A DNA stretch of 64,000 bases. Origin: Diadema setosum. Its lineage: Eukaryota; Echinodermata; Echinoidea; Diadematoida; Diadematidae. The notes under the pieces were generated by a model. It ran no database searches, had not been told where the DNA came from, and was given only the letters and a program-made list of their open reading frames with translations. Both the position numbers and the translations under genes were made by a program. The stretch covers positions 33,304,451 through 33,368,450 of the forward strand of contig CM067067.1 in assembly GCA_033980235.1 (NCBI GenBank). Reading direction: 5' to 3'. Positions 11,845 through 23,571 of the stretch are shown here, in pieces (within the stretch, counting starts at the first letter, position 1; the number at the start of each line of letters is the position of its first letter).

Positions 11845-12011
11845 CAAGGCTGCACACTGGCACTGGTCTGACGGTCCCTGACCAGTGAAAATCACTATCA
11901 GACCAGTAACTTTTTTCAGGAATGGACCGGTAAAACATGGAAAAACTGGGTAACTACTGGTCCGACAGGCAGGTCGGACCAGTCGAAAAAATTGGTTAGT
12001 GTGCAGCCCTG
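11845..12011. mobile_element. hAT-like miniature element, family D copy 1
   Basis: Inverted ends CAAGGCTGCACACT and AGTGTGCAGCCCTG are flanked by direct TTTAACA copies (11838-11844 and 12012-12018). The interior repeats the words ACTGGTC and GACCAGT on both strands. The same structure recurs at 58835-59005. CAGGG-type ends with about 8-bp duplications are typical of hAT elements. Confidence 0.8.
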
Positions 12012-12386
12012 TTTAACATGTGAAAATTGTATCAGAAATTTTGCAAAAATAATTGTGTTTTACATTACTTTCTTTGGTGCCATATTTGGTACAGCATTCA
12101 TTTGTGTGCATCAACGTTATGACCCATAAGAATCGTGTAGCTGTACCAATCATAGCAAAGCACTGTCCGGAGGCAAGGCAGACAGTATTATGTAAATATT
12201 TCTGTGAGCTCGCTAATCACTTGTAATCTGGCTGCTGTTGACTGAACATCACGACCACTTTCACTTGCACAAAAAATAACTAGACCCTATTCACCATTCA
12301 GTGTGCAACAACCAGTAAACAGCAGTCCAAAATGAAGACCGCATCTTGTCTCGCCTGCTAATTTTCAGCTTGAAATTTAGTTTGGC

Positions 12387-12825
12387 TTAAAGGTGCATGG
12401 TCCCGATGTTTTGGTCAAATGCGTACGCGGTCGCACGGCGCAAGTTTCCTATAGAGACCTACATGTACGCTATCGACTCCTCTTTAGCGCTTCCGCTTTG
12501 GCCCACTACCCCGAGTCCGAAGAAGTCCGATTCACTGTAGTCAGTGGTCGGATCACAGTTCGGCTCATGATTCGGCTAAGGGGGATGACAGCTTTAGCAA
12601 ACTTCTTTTGTGATGTCATAATAACAAGCACATATGCACGCACCCTGGCATTACTACAGAGTGCGCGATGCGCAGAGAAGACAACGAAGGCAACGTTACT
12701 TAGCAACAGCTACCCACTTTACTCTTGATGACAGCTCAACTTCGGTAATCTTCGTATCAATGCTAACGGTAATCGGCAGTATCATCAACAGCGCCCTCTA
12801 CACTACCGGGACCATGCCCCTTTAA
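12387..12825. mobile_element. TTAA element, family E
   Basis: Ends TTAAAGGTGCATGGTCCCG and CGGGACCATGCCCCTTTAA are inverted repeats with TTAA at both borders. The interior is moderately CpG-rich and holds a 111-codon ORF without recognised domains. A run AATTGAATTGAATTGAATTT lies immediately to the right (12825-12845) and resembles a LINE 3' tail. Confidence 0.75.
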
Positions 12826-12845
12826 TTGAATTGAATTGAATTTAT

Positions 12846-14771
12846 TTTCAATGAAGATCAAAAGCTTTTAGTGAGGCTTTACAGTTTACTGGTCTTTGCT
12901 GCCTGTTTACTGTGTTATTAGAGCTAACAGGCTGCATCTTTCAAACATGATATACACCAAGATTATGAATTATTCATGAACTTCAGCCTCCTGCCCTACG
13001 CATGCGAATAGTAGTGCAAATAACACTTGCAGCAAGTCTCAGGAGGATGCAGAGGGGCAAATAAGTTCATATTTTATGCCCAACATCAAGGTAAAATTCA
13101 GTGTGTCAAAGAATACTAGGCTGTACCAATGAATGGCGCTGCAAAGGTTTGTTTATTGTGACATCAGAGCCGTGCAATTGAACAAAAACTTTGTCTCTGA
13201 GTCAATCGTGAGTTGAACACGACAGGAGTCAATAGAAATGGCAATGGGTGACGTCAGCCATGCACCATCCATTTTTGCTCAAACAAAATTGCACAGCTAA
13301 CAGCCACAGAGTGCGAGGAACTTTCAACTAATTCACATGTCACGTGGTGGGCAATTGACCAATCAGATAGCTACATTGGCAATTGTGCACTTTACGGCCC
13401 TATATTATCGGTGCGAGATTTTACCCTAATCGAGCAGTGCATGTGAATTCGAGTACCTATCAGGCACCGCGGGTCGACAGCGGGTCTTCCGGCACTGTAC
13501 TGTATATGTGTGTGTGAGATTTCACATTGGGATGCAGTGTGTGTGAATGTGTCAACCTGCGTGCGCGTGATGAAAGCTCTTACGGTAGGCCACATGGTTA
13601 GCGGTTGCTCTAACGCCCTTCTCTGTGCGGCATGATCGAGTGCGAGCAGCCCCAGACACACAGGGTGCTGTGCATTGACACACAACAGACCGCAACGGGT
13701 GATAAACTTCCGTGCTTCAATCATGATTTTAAATGAATGAATTTTGCGTTATATCTTAAGCAGGGAATCACAAATTAACCTGTTGCGGAGAACATTTGAT
13801 ATCCGCTCGCGGTTTGGCGAAATTATTCTGCGAAATGATAATTAAAAAAACCCAAATCTTATCGCGATTCGTCAGTCTGTTAACTAAGTGTTTATTTCGT
13901 CTACACAGTTACCGTTTAACGAGCCCAACCAGACGCTGTGCGAAGTGTGTATAGCTACCGATTTACAGGCAGCCACTACATGGACACACACACACACACA
14001 CAGGCCTCACCCGCGTGGTTGGTTGCTCGATTTCTGATGGGTTTGGATCGGGATGGATGAAGAGGCATGAAAATATTCACGTAACTGTTGTGGCGAGCTG
14101 GCGCAAGCTAGGATGTTCAAAAATGGAATCTATTGTATCACAGACTACTGCCAACTTTCTCACACTTTGCGCAATGAGCATGGCAATTTTCTGCGATGCA
14201 ACATTGTATGGTTGGACCTACTACACATCGACCACCTAAACTTTATTTGCTTGATAAGAATATTTAACACTCAAATTCATGTAAAAACTTGACCTATGTG
14301 ACTGAGAAAATCCAGCACTATCAAATGCCGTTGCTCCATTTCGATTCGAAGTTTCAGTACAAAAATATCGCCGTCGAACTTGCGTGGCCTCGTTTCAGCT
14401 CCCCGCGGTAACGTTCCTTATTGAGATCGACCGCTGTTTTTGCATTGACAATGCACGTAAACCGAGTTGTATTGAACACCGTGTTGTACGAAGCTTTTTA
14501 GAAACTTCAATAGACTTTACATTACGATTCAGTTAAAATATTCATTCAAAATATTGCCCTTGATTAAAACCATTAATGAACAGTGACTTTTCGCGTTTTC
14601 CCACACATCCTCATCAACAGTCAAAGCCAATCCATTTTTATGTGCTCTGCGCGCTATGAAGTGTGTATTACGTGTTACCGATAGGCCATAGAACTGTCTA
14701 ATTACGTAAAGTGCACAATTGCCGCTACATTTAGATAAATAGGTGTATATACTGTTAATGACTGATAATAA
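12846..14771. other. Intergenic stretch with (CA)n microsatellite and a solitary element end
   Basis: It holds a (CA)n tract at about 13984-14002. Near 14209-14238 is the end motif GGACCTACTACACATCGACC, shared with the element at 25263-25577. The largest ORF (13392-13724, minus) lies in a CpG-richer patch but has no splice support or recognisable domain. Confidence 0.35.
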
Positions 14772-15277
14772 CAGGGCTGCCAATCTTGAGTGAGAGTTTG
14801 GTGTGAGACACTGTGAGGTAGCGGAGCGACCTCCTGGCTAGCGCCTGGTGGCTTGCTGTGCGGCGGCCGTCCGTACGTACTACGTACACAGTCAGTGTAT
14901 GTAAAACGATGTAAAGCACACGTCATAGCCATACATGCATTGTAATTTGCCAAAAGTACAAGCTACGCTCACGTGGAATAGGTAACGTTAGAAACCAATC
15001 GTAATCCAATATATATGCTCGTCTTTGCGCGTGAACCAAAAACGATTATTATTGGTTAAGCTTTACACCCGCGCGGGAAAATCTCGAAAGTTTGGGCTTG
15101 GGCATATCGATATTCGGAATATCAGAGAATTTAGAGATATATTTATTTTTGTAGACATGTACACTGTACATTCCATTTTGGGTGTTTAGCGTGAGATTTC
15201 GTTTATCAGAGTGAGACAGTCAAAATTGGTTGAATTGCGTGAGTCTCACGCTCAATGCGTGAGAGTTGGCAGCCCTG
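14772..15277. mobile_element. hAT-like miniature element, 0.5 kb
   Basis: The left end CAGGGCTGCCAAT is mirrored by the right end TTGGCAGCCCTG. TAATAA lies directly outside both ends (14766-14771 and 15278-15283), a probable remnant of an 8-bp duplication. The GTGAGA/TCTCAC word occurs near both ends. No coding capacity. Confidence 0.75.
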
Positions 15278-15427
15278 TAATAATGCTAATTATGTTTCTA
15301 TTGTTAGAATTTAAGCAGTGAGTGGATCGACTTTTCAAGAAGAGCAAGGCCAAACAAACTGGGATCAGAACAACATGAATGATGAATACGGACTTACAAA
15401 CACAACCCACATTGTGCTGTATGATTG

Positions 15428-15910
15428 AGGGTACCACCTATCGTCACCCAAGGATCTGTAGCTTGTTTATTCCAAAAGTATAAAACAAATTCGCCTAATT
15501 CTTATCTCAAATATGCCATTTTATAAATAAACTTACTGCAGTTTTGAATGTCGTGACCGTCTCGTTGATTCTGAATCTCCGTTTTAAAAATAGCGCAATT
15601 TTAGTGCGTGCGTTCCATTTTCTTCGCGCAGCTTAAGGGTACCTTACGATCAGCACCCCCTCCCTCCATAGGCATTAATTTATACGTGAATTTCACAGCC
15701 ATGCGTCGTTACTGAGCGGATGTGTAATTAAAACGTGTTTAGTATGGTTTGTTAAGTTTGTTTCCAGTTTGTGAGTTTGATTTTCGTTTCGTTTTTATTG
15801 TTTTCATAGCAAATGGCACTTAATTCCACGCGTACATTTCATTCTATACGCAAACAGCCATGATACGCAGGGTGCCGATGTCAAGGTACCTTGCTGATAG
15901 GTGGTACCCT
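15428..15910. mobile_element. Miniature element with 15-bp perfect inverted ends
   Basis: AGGGTACCACCTATC at 15428-15442 is exactly reverse-complementary to 15896-15910. A second nested pair, GGGTACCTTACGATCAGCACC near 15638 and GGTGCCGATGTCAAGGTACC near 15870, lies inside. This suggests two related insertions or internal duplication of the end. Confidence 0.6.
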
Positions 15911-16164
15911 ATCTCTTACCATACAGACATTGACAGACCGAACTTAACGTTAGCACTAGCAGGTTTAGTCGTTAGATCTCTTATATAGATCTAGATAAAT
16001 AGGGTTCTCGATGATCAAGTGGAATCTTGTGTGATGTCGTAACTTGTGGAGCATGGAGTTAATCACATTTCCTCAAGGTTTGCCATACAATGGCACAATG
16101 CCGTCGGCGTCGGGTTCAAACAGTTCATAACTAACTTCATACAAAGTTAGGCCACTAACGTTGA

Positions 16165-17071
16165 GTTAAAGCCCAAACAAAGTTCTGGTATGCCTGCAAA
16201 AGTTGTCAAATTTTGCTCCAAAATGTGAACGTATGCCTAGGAAATGTGCGGAATAACGCTGTAATAACAAGATATTCGATGGGTAAGGACGAAAATGGGA
16301 TATATTAACCAAAAACATTCAGTCTCGGAACTTACCCGAACGGGGTCAGGCTAGACTCGGACTCGGGGATAACTCGGCCTCGCTTTGATTGACGGCGGGA
16401 TGAGTTGTACTGCTACTGGTTTTCCCTCTGGATTGTACAGTACTATGCATACGGGAGCGGCCTGTATAAACTACATTGTAGCGTTCTGGCTACTCGCAGT
16501 ATGGTCCGAGTTGTTACAACACGCGCATCAAAAACCTCTTCGGCGCGCATGCAAAATTAGTGTGCGCCTCTCAAGCACCTCTAAAAACAATCAAAGACAA
16601 TTGATAAACAACAACAAAAACTTCAAAGACCGCGCGTCTCAGCAACTGAGGTGATGTGCGTATTATAAAGCGTCTTTGCTAGTAGGCTTGAGGACCGCGC
16701 GCTGTCCATTTGTTTTGTACAGGATTAGCACGCACTTTCCTGTCTGCTCAGTAAGGCCTCGTTTGGCCGGTGCCCGTAGTATTATAGAGTACTGATGAAC
16801 ATGGCGATCACAAACTGTGTGTAAATTGTCTGAAATAGGGTCGAGTTTTCCCTGAGACCGAGTTAGTCTGGAGCCTTCTGGAATAAAAGTCGGTTTAGGG
16901 CCTACCGACTTTTATTATTTTTCTCAAAATACTCCAAAACGACTCATCATTCCGGCAAACCGCGTCAGCCAGGTAAGTTTCTTTGTAGACTCTTTCGATA
17001 TGTTGCAAGCAAATATGACATGGTGCCAGACGGGTTTTCAAGCCCTTACCAGAACTTAGTTTTCACTTTAA
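16165..17071 (-). mobile_element. 0.9-kb TTAA element, family C, copy 2 (reverse)
   Basis: This is the reverse-complement partner of 10874-11750. By eye the two match closely across the whole unit, with a handful of substitutions and small indels such as TTTAGGGCC in the internal hairpin region. TTAA borders lie at 16166-16169 and 17068-17071. The pair forms a 6.2-kb inverted repeat with a 4.4-kb spacer that carries other insertions. Confidence 0.75.
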
Positions 17072-17850
17072 GGGATTCTACTCACTGGCACACTGCTACA
17101 CACTGTCACTGTGTCGTCGCAGGTCGCCTTTCAAATTACTGCAGATTATTGATGACTGTAACTGGTGGTTGGTTGTACGAAGACGACCAAGACAGATGTA
17201 AATCGTGATATATCAAGATGTAGATGTATACATAATCTTCAGTCTTCAGAAGTTCAGTTCATGTCCGTAGTCTAGTGCTAGTTGTATAGCTGTACGACGT
17301 CGACGTAGCCCATGTTGATTACGTGCGTTGCGTAGACCGTATACTATCACTGTACTAGTCATGCCAATGCATTGACAGTAGTTTATACTGTGCATGGTCA
17401 TGGTATCCTCTCGATCTCGTCGTGTGATAGGTGTCGCCCTCTACGACCTGTTGTTGATCGTCAAGAATCGATAGTTGACCATCTTCCGATCACGAGATGT
17501 ACCTGCGTGTAAAATAATTAATGTTGTGTAGAAGAAGAAGGAAAAAAAAAAAAAAAAAACGTGTAAAAGTGAGCGAGAGAGAAGCTGTATACTGTACTGT
17601 GCATAATATCGATAGCAGTCGTTGGCTGACTTTGCGTTGTGAACGCACGAAATAATGTGATGGCGCCATTGTATTACAATCAGCCACAGGATACGTACAT
17701 TGTAGTTAAAAACTATTGCCTACTCCTGCTAGCGTTCGTTTCATACAGTCATCACATAAAAATTTTTACGTAAATCACACAAAGGCCAAAGTTAGTCATA
17801 TAGATAAGAGAGACTTTGAAAGAAAAGTAAATCCATTTCATGAAGTCTCC
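17072..17850. other. Intergenic spacer, nothing recognised
   Basis: It holds an A-rich tract near 17542-17559 and otherwise unremarkable sequence. No exon or element boundary was found. Confidence 0.3.
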
Positions 17851-18265
17851 AGGGGTGTATCCATGATTTTTTCTGGGGGGTCGTAATCAAAATTTTTGGA
17901 CCTTTACCTTTGCGAGGGAGCGGAGCGACCGAGCGGCGGGGGAGGGTGTGGGAGGGGGTGTCCCCCCTCCCACGGTAGGGAGTTTTTGAATTTTATATCT
18001 TAAAATGGGGCCATTTGGTGCATACAAAAGTGACTTTTTCGGCATATGGCAGTGGGGCTTAGAAACAAGGTAAATTATGGCATATTAAAACTAAGTTACG
18101 AAATTTACACCACCTGGTCACTTTTTTTTTTCCTGTTGTAGGCCTATATAGAGTAAAAAGCCCTCAAAAAACCAAAAATGTCTTTTACAAAAAGTGGACC
18201 TTTTGAAAATTTGGGGGGGGTCATACGACCCTCCCGACCCCCCCCCCCCCCCCTTGCATACACCC
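17851..18265. mobile_element. Miniature element with GGGTGTAT ends and G/C tracts
   Basis: The left end AGGGGTGTATCCATG is mirrored by TTGCATACACCC at the right. GGGGGGTC-type runs occur near both ends, including a long poly-C at 18238-18253. A sub-block with GGAGCGGAGCGACC lies inside. The ends are imperfect and no target duplication was resolved. Confidence 0.5.
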
Positions 18266-19487
18266 ATATGAGTGTGTCTTATGAGCGAAAAGTCTCTCGG
18301 ATCATGAAACGGATCCGAGGTGATCTTCATGTAGGTGAAAAACAGACTTAGTGTACCAACAACTACAATTCCATGCTTCGACAATTTCCACTTTCAATTA
18401 TTTGATAATTTTTAGCACATAATATTATCCTCAGAATGGTGATTCTGTGAAAGATATTTAGCAGTAATAAGGATCTTGTACATAGTGAGAATTTCTCTTC
18501 CCCTCCTTAAAACCCCCCAAAACGATATAGGCGACAAGTTTCGTCAAAATTGTTGGCATGAGATTTTTTTAATGTATAGTTTCACATGTGGATTGTCTGG
18601 ATGCACATCAACAAAACAGTGCTGAAAGCAAAGTTTTACACTATCCCTACTTTGTTAATTGCAACTGAAATACAAGATTAATTATAATCCTGTAATAGTT
18701 TGCATGACTTAGTGTTGTCCGTTTCATATCAATACAAAACACAAAACATAATTCGATACAATCATATATGGTGCAGAAATCCCAAACCTGGTAATTGTAT
18801 TCATCAACCTTATTCTGTGATAACTTGTTGAAGAGGGGTCTTACTTTATAAATCATTGACCAAATACATTTTATTATTTTAGGGTATACAAACCAAAAAT
18901 GAGTTATGAGATATTAATAATCATGGTCAACCCATTTGATTTACAACCGATGAATTTGTAACCAATATCACTGAAAGTAATGTATTGTTTAAAGCAAATA
19001 CATAATAGTTTCATCGCAAAAATGGGCCAAGCGCCATTGCAGTTAGTCCATCATCATAATATTGAAATAAAACCTTTCCAGTGACACCTCAATTGCAACA
19101 TAACAAGGAATAAAATTTGAAGTTATGATTAAAGATATTCTTTAGTAAGGCTCTTTGTTTTAGCAGCTTCAATCACGAAAATCTCAACTTAACAAGAAAG
19201 GAATTACGCTAGTTTTGCGATAAAAGGCTCTTCAGATGATTTCCGAAACTTCTCCTCCCTATCCTCTCTTCTTTCTGGTTTCTCCTCCGCGACTAAGTTC
19301 CTTGACCCTTTACCCGATTTTTCCTCACCATACAACTATCCCTGCATATCTCCCGTCTCTATGTATAGTGCATTTTCAGCTTCCAGTTCACCATTGCCCT
19401 CGACTATACCACTGTACGGTAATTTGCTTTCCTGACACTCTCGATCCATGAGGGGCCGATCGGTATGTCTCTTCCCTCCTCAACCAT
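18266..19487. other. Intergenic spacer, nothing recognised
   Basis: AT-rich sequence with short ORFs only. No element ends or splice-bounded exons were found. Confidence 0.3.
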
Positions 19488-20472
19488 TATAGTAGGGCAG
19501 AAAATTATGTAACAAAAATTGGTCGAAATGCTCACATCCGGTGGAAAGTATGAAATTTTGCATGTAGGGGTATTTTGGGACACTGATTTCAAATATTGCC
19601 GGATCCAGGAGATCTGACCACGGGGTCGGCCGCCATTTTGAATTCCAATATGGCCGCCATCACAAAACAAATTCAAAGATCCCTATCTTCAGTTCTGAAT
19701 GACCTGTGGCACCAAAATTTGGTACACATTAGCGTTTTGACACATTGAATTTGATGACAGATTGATTTGGAGTGTCTGACAAACATCAAATGGCCGCCAT
19801 TTTGAATTCCAATATGGCCGCCTCGACGAAATATTCAAAATTCCTATCTCGATTTCTAAGTGGTGAGTGACCCTGAAATTAGGTGTAAACAAGTATTTTA
19901 ACATACTGAGTTAAAATATTAACTGATGTGATGTGTCTGACAAACGTAATGCCTGCTATTTTGAATTCCAATGTGGCTACGAAGACATCAAGACTAACAT
20001 TCACGGGCATGTCAAAAAGTGCAGCAAAAAGGAAGCATAATGCACCTTTCACTGACGTCACAATGTAAATACATCAGCGCGCACTCTATCAGTTACAAAC
20101 GCGCGCTCAATCAGGTAGCCTAATTTACAAACCCGAGATAGAGATTTTCAACACTCCAACATGGCAAATATGTATAAAAATTCAAATTGGCTGCCGTGCA
20201 GCTTGTCAGACATATCAAATAAGTCTGTTATTGAAGTCATCATATCACCATGCTTTTATATATCAAATTCCAATGGCTAATGTCATTCAGAACTGAAGAT
20301 AGGGATCTTTGACGGCGGCCATATTGGAATTAAAAATGGCGGCCGACCCCGTGGTCAGATCTCTTGGATCCGGCAATTTTTGAAATCAGCGCCTCAAAAT
20401 ACCCCTATATGCAAAATTTCATACTTTCCGCCTGATGTGAGCATCTTTTTCCACATATCTGCCCCACTATTA
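19488..20472. mobile_element. 1-kb foldback element with repeated GGCCGCCAT boxes
   Basis: The outer ~190 nt on each side are imperfect reverse complements. Landmarks on the left are GATGCTCACATC-type, GGATCC, AGATCTGACCACGGGGTC and GATCCCTATCTTCAGTTC words, all mirrored on the right. Inside, the module 'GGCCGCCATTTTGAATTCCA' recurs near 19628, 19792 and, decayed, 19949. It is inverted near 20313-20343. No coding capacity or clear target duplication. Confidence 0.7.
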
Positions 20473-20666
20473 GGGTTTTCTTTCATCATTATCCAACAAC
20501 ATTCATTTCATTTAAGGACTTTATGCACATGGTGTTTCCACAAATCTTTTTTTTTTCTCGATATCTCTGTTAACAGTGAAAACTTGTACATTTCCATTTC
20601 TATAAGTCTCTATCATTTTTATGTCATTGCGATATCGATGTCTAGCTTCAAACACTGAATTAATAC

Positions 20667-20997
20667 TTAAAGAGGAAATCCACCCCAAAATGAATAAACA
20701 TCAGAAGAAATAAAAAAAAATATTCCTCACAGGACAATACAAAAATGGCAAAAATCGGATAATGAGGAAGATATGACATTTTGAAATTTCACATTTTGGG
20801 GGAAAACACTTGTGAGAGCACGACATCGTCAACGTACTGATCTGAATATTCATAAGGACAGGTCAAAAATGTAAAATTTCAAAATATCATATCTTTCTTA
20901 TTTCTTACCCGATTTTTTCATTTTTGTATCATTCTGTAGGGAGTATTTTTCTCTTTTTTTGAAGTTTATCAATTTTGGGGGTGGATTTTTTCTTTAA
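20667..20997. mobile_element. Palindromic TTAA element, family F
   Basis: Ends TTAAAGAGGAAATCCACCCC and GGGGGTGGATTTTTTCTTTAA are inverted repeats with TTAA at both borders. The halves mirror each other through AAATTTCAAAATGTCATATC-like words. About 330 nt, no ORF. Confidence 0.75.
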
Positions 20998-21789
20998 GTG
21001 ACGATCAAGGCACGAAACGGAAAGATGGTGTCTAAATTTGCTGAGATTCTCATTTCACATGACTATATGCGACACCCCTCTACACTTTTTTTAATTCACA
21101 GTTAACTTTTCCAAGTGATGTGTAACACCGCATGTAGAATTAATTTAATATCTGATATGATTAAAGAATTCCACTCAATTTAGTGAAAAACTCTATAGTT
21201 ACGACCGATTTGTCGTGCACCATAATCTATTGACTGTTGGAACATATTTCACGATCAAATTTTTATCTATCTAAAAGCAGAAGTATAAGTGTAATCAGCT
21301 TCCATTTGAAATATTATGACTGTGATGTCATAGAAAAATATCTATGACTCAGTTCACTATTTTGATATTAACAGACTTATGTAGTCACAGTATACGTGCT
21401 GTTTGAAGCCCCTTTATACCATACATCACGTACCTGCTATTATAATTTGTACATGGTTTATAATTACGTTTTAACGCTTCATCAAAATATATTTAATTGT
21501 GTAATTATTTTCTTTTTTGCTTCAATAACAAGCGGGTATATTGAAGCCCTTACATTATACCTGCCAATTACCAAATACACTATATGACGATTTAGTACTG
21601 TTAAAATGTTTTATTACATGATTTTATTGTCAATGTTTTCTTTATTTTTTCGGACTACAGCCAAAAAAATGAACTTAGGGATTCTTGAACCACCGAGAAA
21701 AAAATTATTGTCGATCATTGATGCAGAACTTAAGTTCGAACTTAAAATTGCATAAGTTTAGGGTTTCATATTTCCATTTGTTGTGTGTT

Positions 21790-21790
21790 C

Positions 21791-21821
<31 letters not shown>

Positions 21822-21836
21822 TGTGTGTGTGCGCGC
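21790..21836. repeat. (GT)n microsatellite
   Basis: A GT run of about 45 nt, interrupted once by TATGT and ending in GCGCGCGC. Confidence 0.9.
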
Positions 21837-21856
21837 GCACGTATGCTTGTCCAGGT

Positions 21857-22432
21857 AAAAAAAAAAAAAAAAGAAGAAGAAGTAGATGCTCCTGAGTATA
21901 ATAGGTCCAAAGAAAAAGGTCGAACAAAATCATAATACACTCATACTTACACTGCACCCACGCAAGGGCACCTAGGGCCCCATTTCATAAAAAGTTGATA
22001 TACGATGACAACTTTTGCTGGAATGGTCTGTAATTGTAATGGTAACAACAATAATCCAGCTTCCTGATTGGCTGTTGCTATATAGGAAGTTGCCATTCCA
22101 GCAAGAGTTGTTATCCTATAACATCTTTTATGAAAGTTAGGAAAGCAACTCTTGCTGGAATGGCAACTTCCTATAGCAACAGCCAATCAGGAAGCTGGAT
22201 TATCGTCGTTACCATACCCATGACAATTGCCATTCCAGCAAAAGTTGTCATGGTATCAACTTTTCATGAAATAGGGCCCAGGTGCACTTGCGTGTCATGG
22301 GTGCAGCGTACAAATGTATGTACATGAGTGTATAATGGTTGTGTTTGACCTTTTTCTGTGGACCTACTCACGAGCATCTTCTTCGGCTTCTTCTTCTTCT
22401 TCTTCTTCTTCTTCTTCTTCTTCTTTTTGGTA
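21857..22432. repeat. Large palindrome, ~280-nt arms, ending in GAA/TTC tracts
   Basis: The centre is near 22126. Pairs outward from it are GCAAGAGTTG/CAACTCTTGC, GGAAGTTGCCATTCCAGC and its complement, GATTGGCTGTTGCTAT and its complement, GGGCCC at 21976 and 22274, CTGCACCC/GGGTGCAG, ATACACTCAT/ATGAGTGTAT, and AGAAAAAGGTC/GACCTTTTTCT. Beyond these lie a GAAGAAGAA tract on the left and a long TTC tract at 22380-22425 on the right. The inner GGGCCC-to-GGGCCC part (about 310 nt) resembles a separate miniature element. The outer arms show that flanking DNA was also duplicated in inverse. Confidence 0.75.
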
Positions 22433-23160
22433 AGTTCCCCTGCACATAATCTATACTTAGGGATTCTATCCAATATGAATGTAACGTATAGTCTAGATTG
22501 ATTTCCCATTTTGTATTAGAATGTTTAAAGTCTCTATGCACTAAATTTTCAAATATTTGTTACTATTCATTGATCTCTGGATGTGCCTTATGTTATAAAT
22601 GTAATTTGGGCCGGGAACTTAATAAATGAAATGAAATTAAGTGAAGTGAAAAAAAAAAATGGAAAGATAGAGTGAAACACACTGAAATACATTTCCAGAA
22701 TACCGCTCCAGGTATATATGACGTCATAAAAATGAACATTCCTGAGCCCACATTCACGTGTTTGAATTTTATTTTAGTCTAGTGCTCGCCGATATTTCAC
22801 ACCAATCTTTCATTGATTGTCATCTCACTGAGTATAGTTGTCAATTGTATTTTAATCTGAACTGTCCACATAAAAAGCTATACTGAAATGACATTATGGA
22901 CCGGTTGAACAATATATATCTCTCCTCTACATAGACTATCCTAATAAGCTATCCATTCCATTCATCTGCATGCACATACTCTAGTCTATATGCATTTCAA
23001 TACTTGAAATCCAGTTTATAAATGTGTTCGTTGAGTTTTTGCCCGCTCTTGACGGAGCAAACGTCTGGCAAGCTGTATATTAGTGGTTGTCAAGAACAAC
23101 CTTTCTGCAGGTTTGAATCAATTTTTAAAATGGGAATAAACCGATCTATCAAACGAAATT
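22433..23160. other. Intergenic spacer, possible LINE tail
   Basis: GGGAACTTAATAAATGAAATGAAATTAAG near 22613-22641 resembles the short-word 3' tail of a LINE on the plus strand. No reverse-transcriptase coding is seen upstream. Nothing else was recognised. Confidence 0.3.
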
Positions 23161-23571
23161 TTAAAGGGATGGTATAGTATTGGTTGCGATGACGATTGGG
23201 CTTCTAACTTTTCGTGAGATACCAAGAAAACACTTATGAAATAGTAGCGAGCATATACAGACTTGTATACCATTCTAATAGGAATTCAAAGTTTATTTCA
23301 TGAAAATCAGTTTTGGAATGGCTGAGACATCTGAGAAAAAAAAAGTAAAACAAAGTGATAAAATAAAAGGTAGGTTCCACCTTTTATTAGGATTGCTCTG
23401 TTTTGGATATCTCAGCCATTTCACAAGTAATTTTCATCAAATAAACGTTGAATTCCTCCCAGAATTACATGCTCTTCCACATTTCAGAAGAGGTGTCTCA
23501 TTATCTCACGAAAAATGTTAAACCTGACGTTAGCTCTCAAAAAAAAGAAAAAAACTATACTATCCCTTTAA
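23161..23571. mobile_element. Palindromic TTAA element, family B
   Basis: Ends TTAAAGGGATGGTATAGTAT and ATACTATCCCTTTAA are inverted with TTAA borders. GGAATGGCTGAGACATC faces GATATCTCAGCCATTTC, and ACCTTTTATTA mirrors AATAAAAGGTAGG. A diverged relative lies at 7945-8280. The ORFs of 73 and 68 codons inside are incidental. Confidence 0.75.

Noticed and set aside
13392..13724. 110-codon minus-strand ORF in a CpG-richer patch
   Set aside because: No splice support and no recognisable motif.
22264..22509. ORF with a long lysine run
   Set aside because: Caused by translating the antisense of the TTC microsatellite at 22380-22425.
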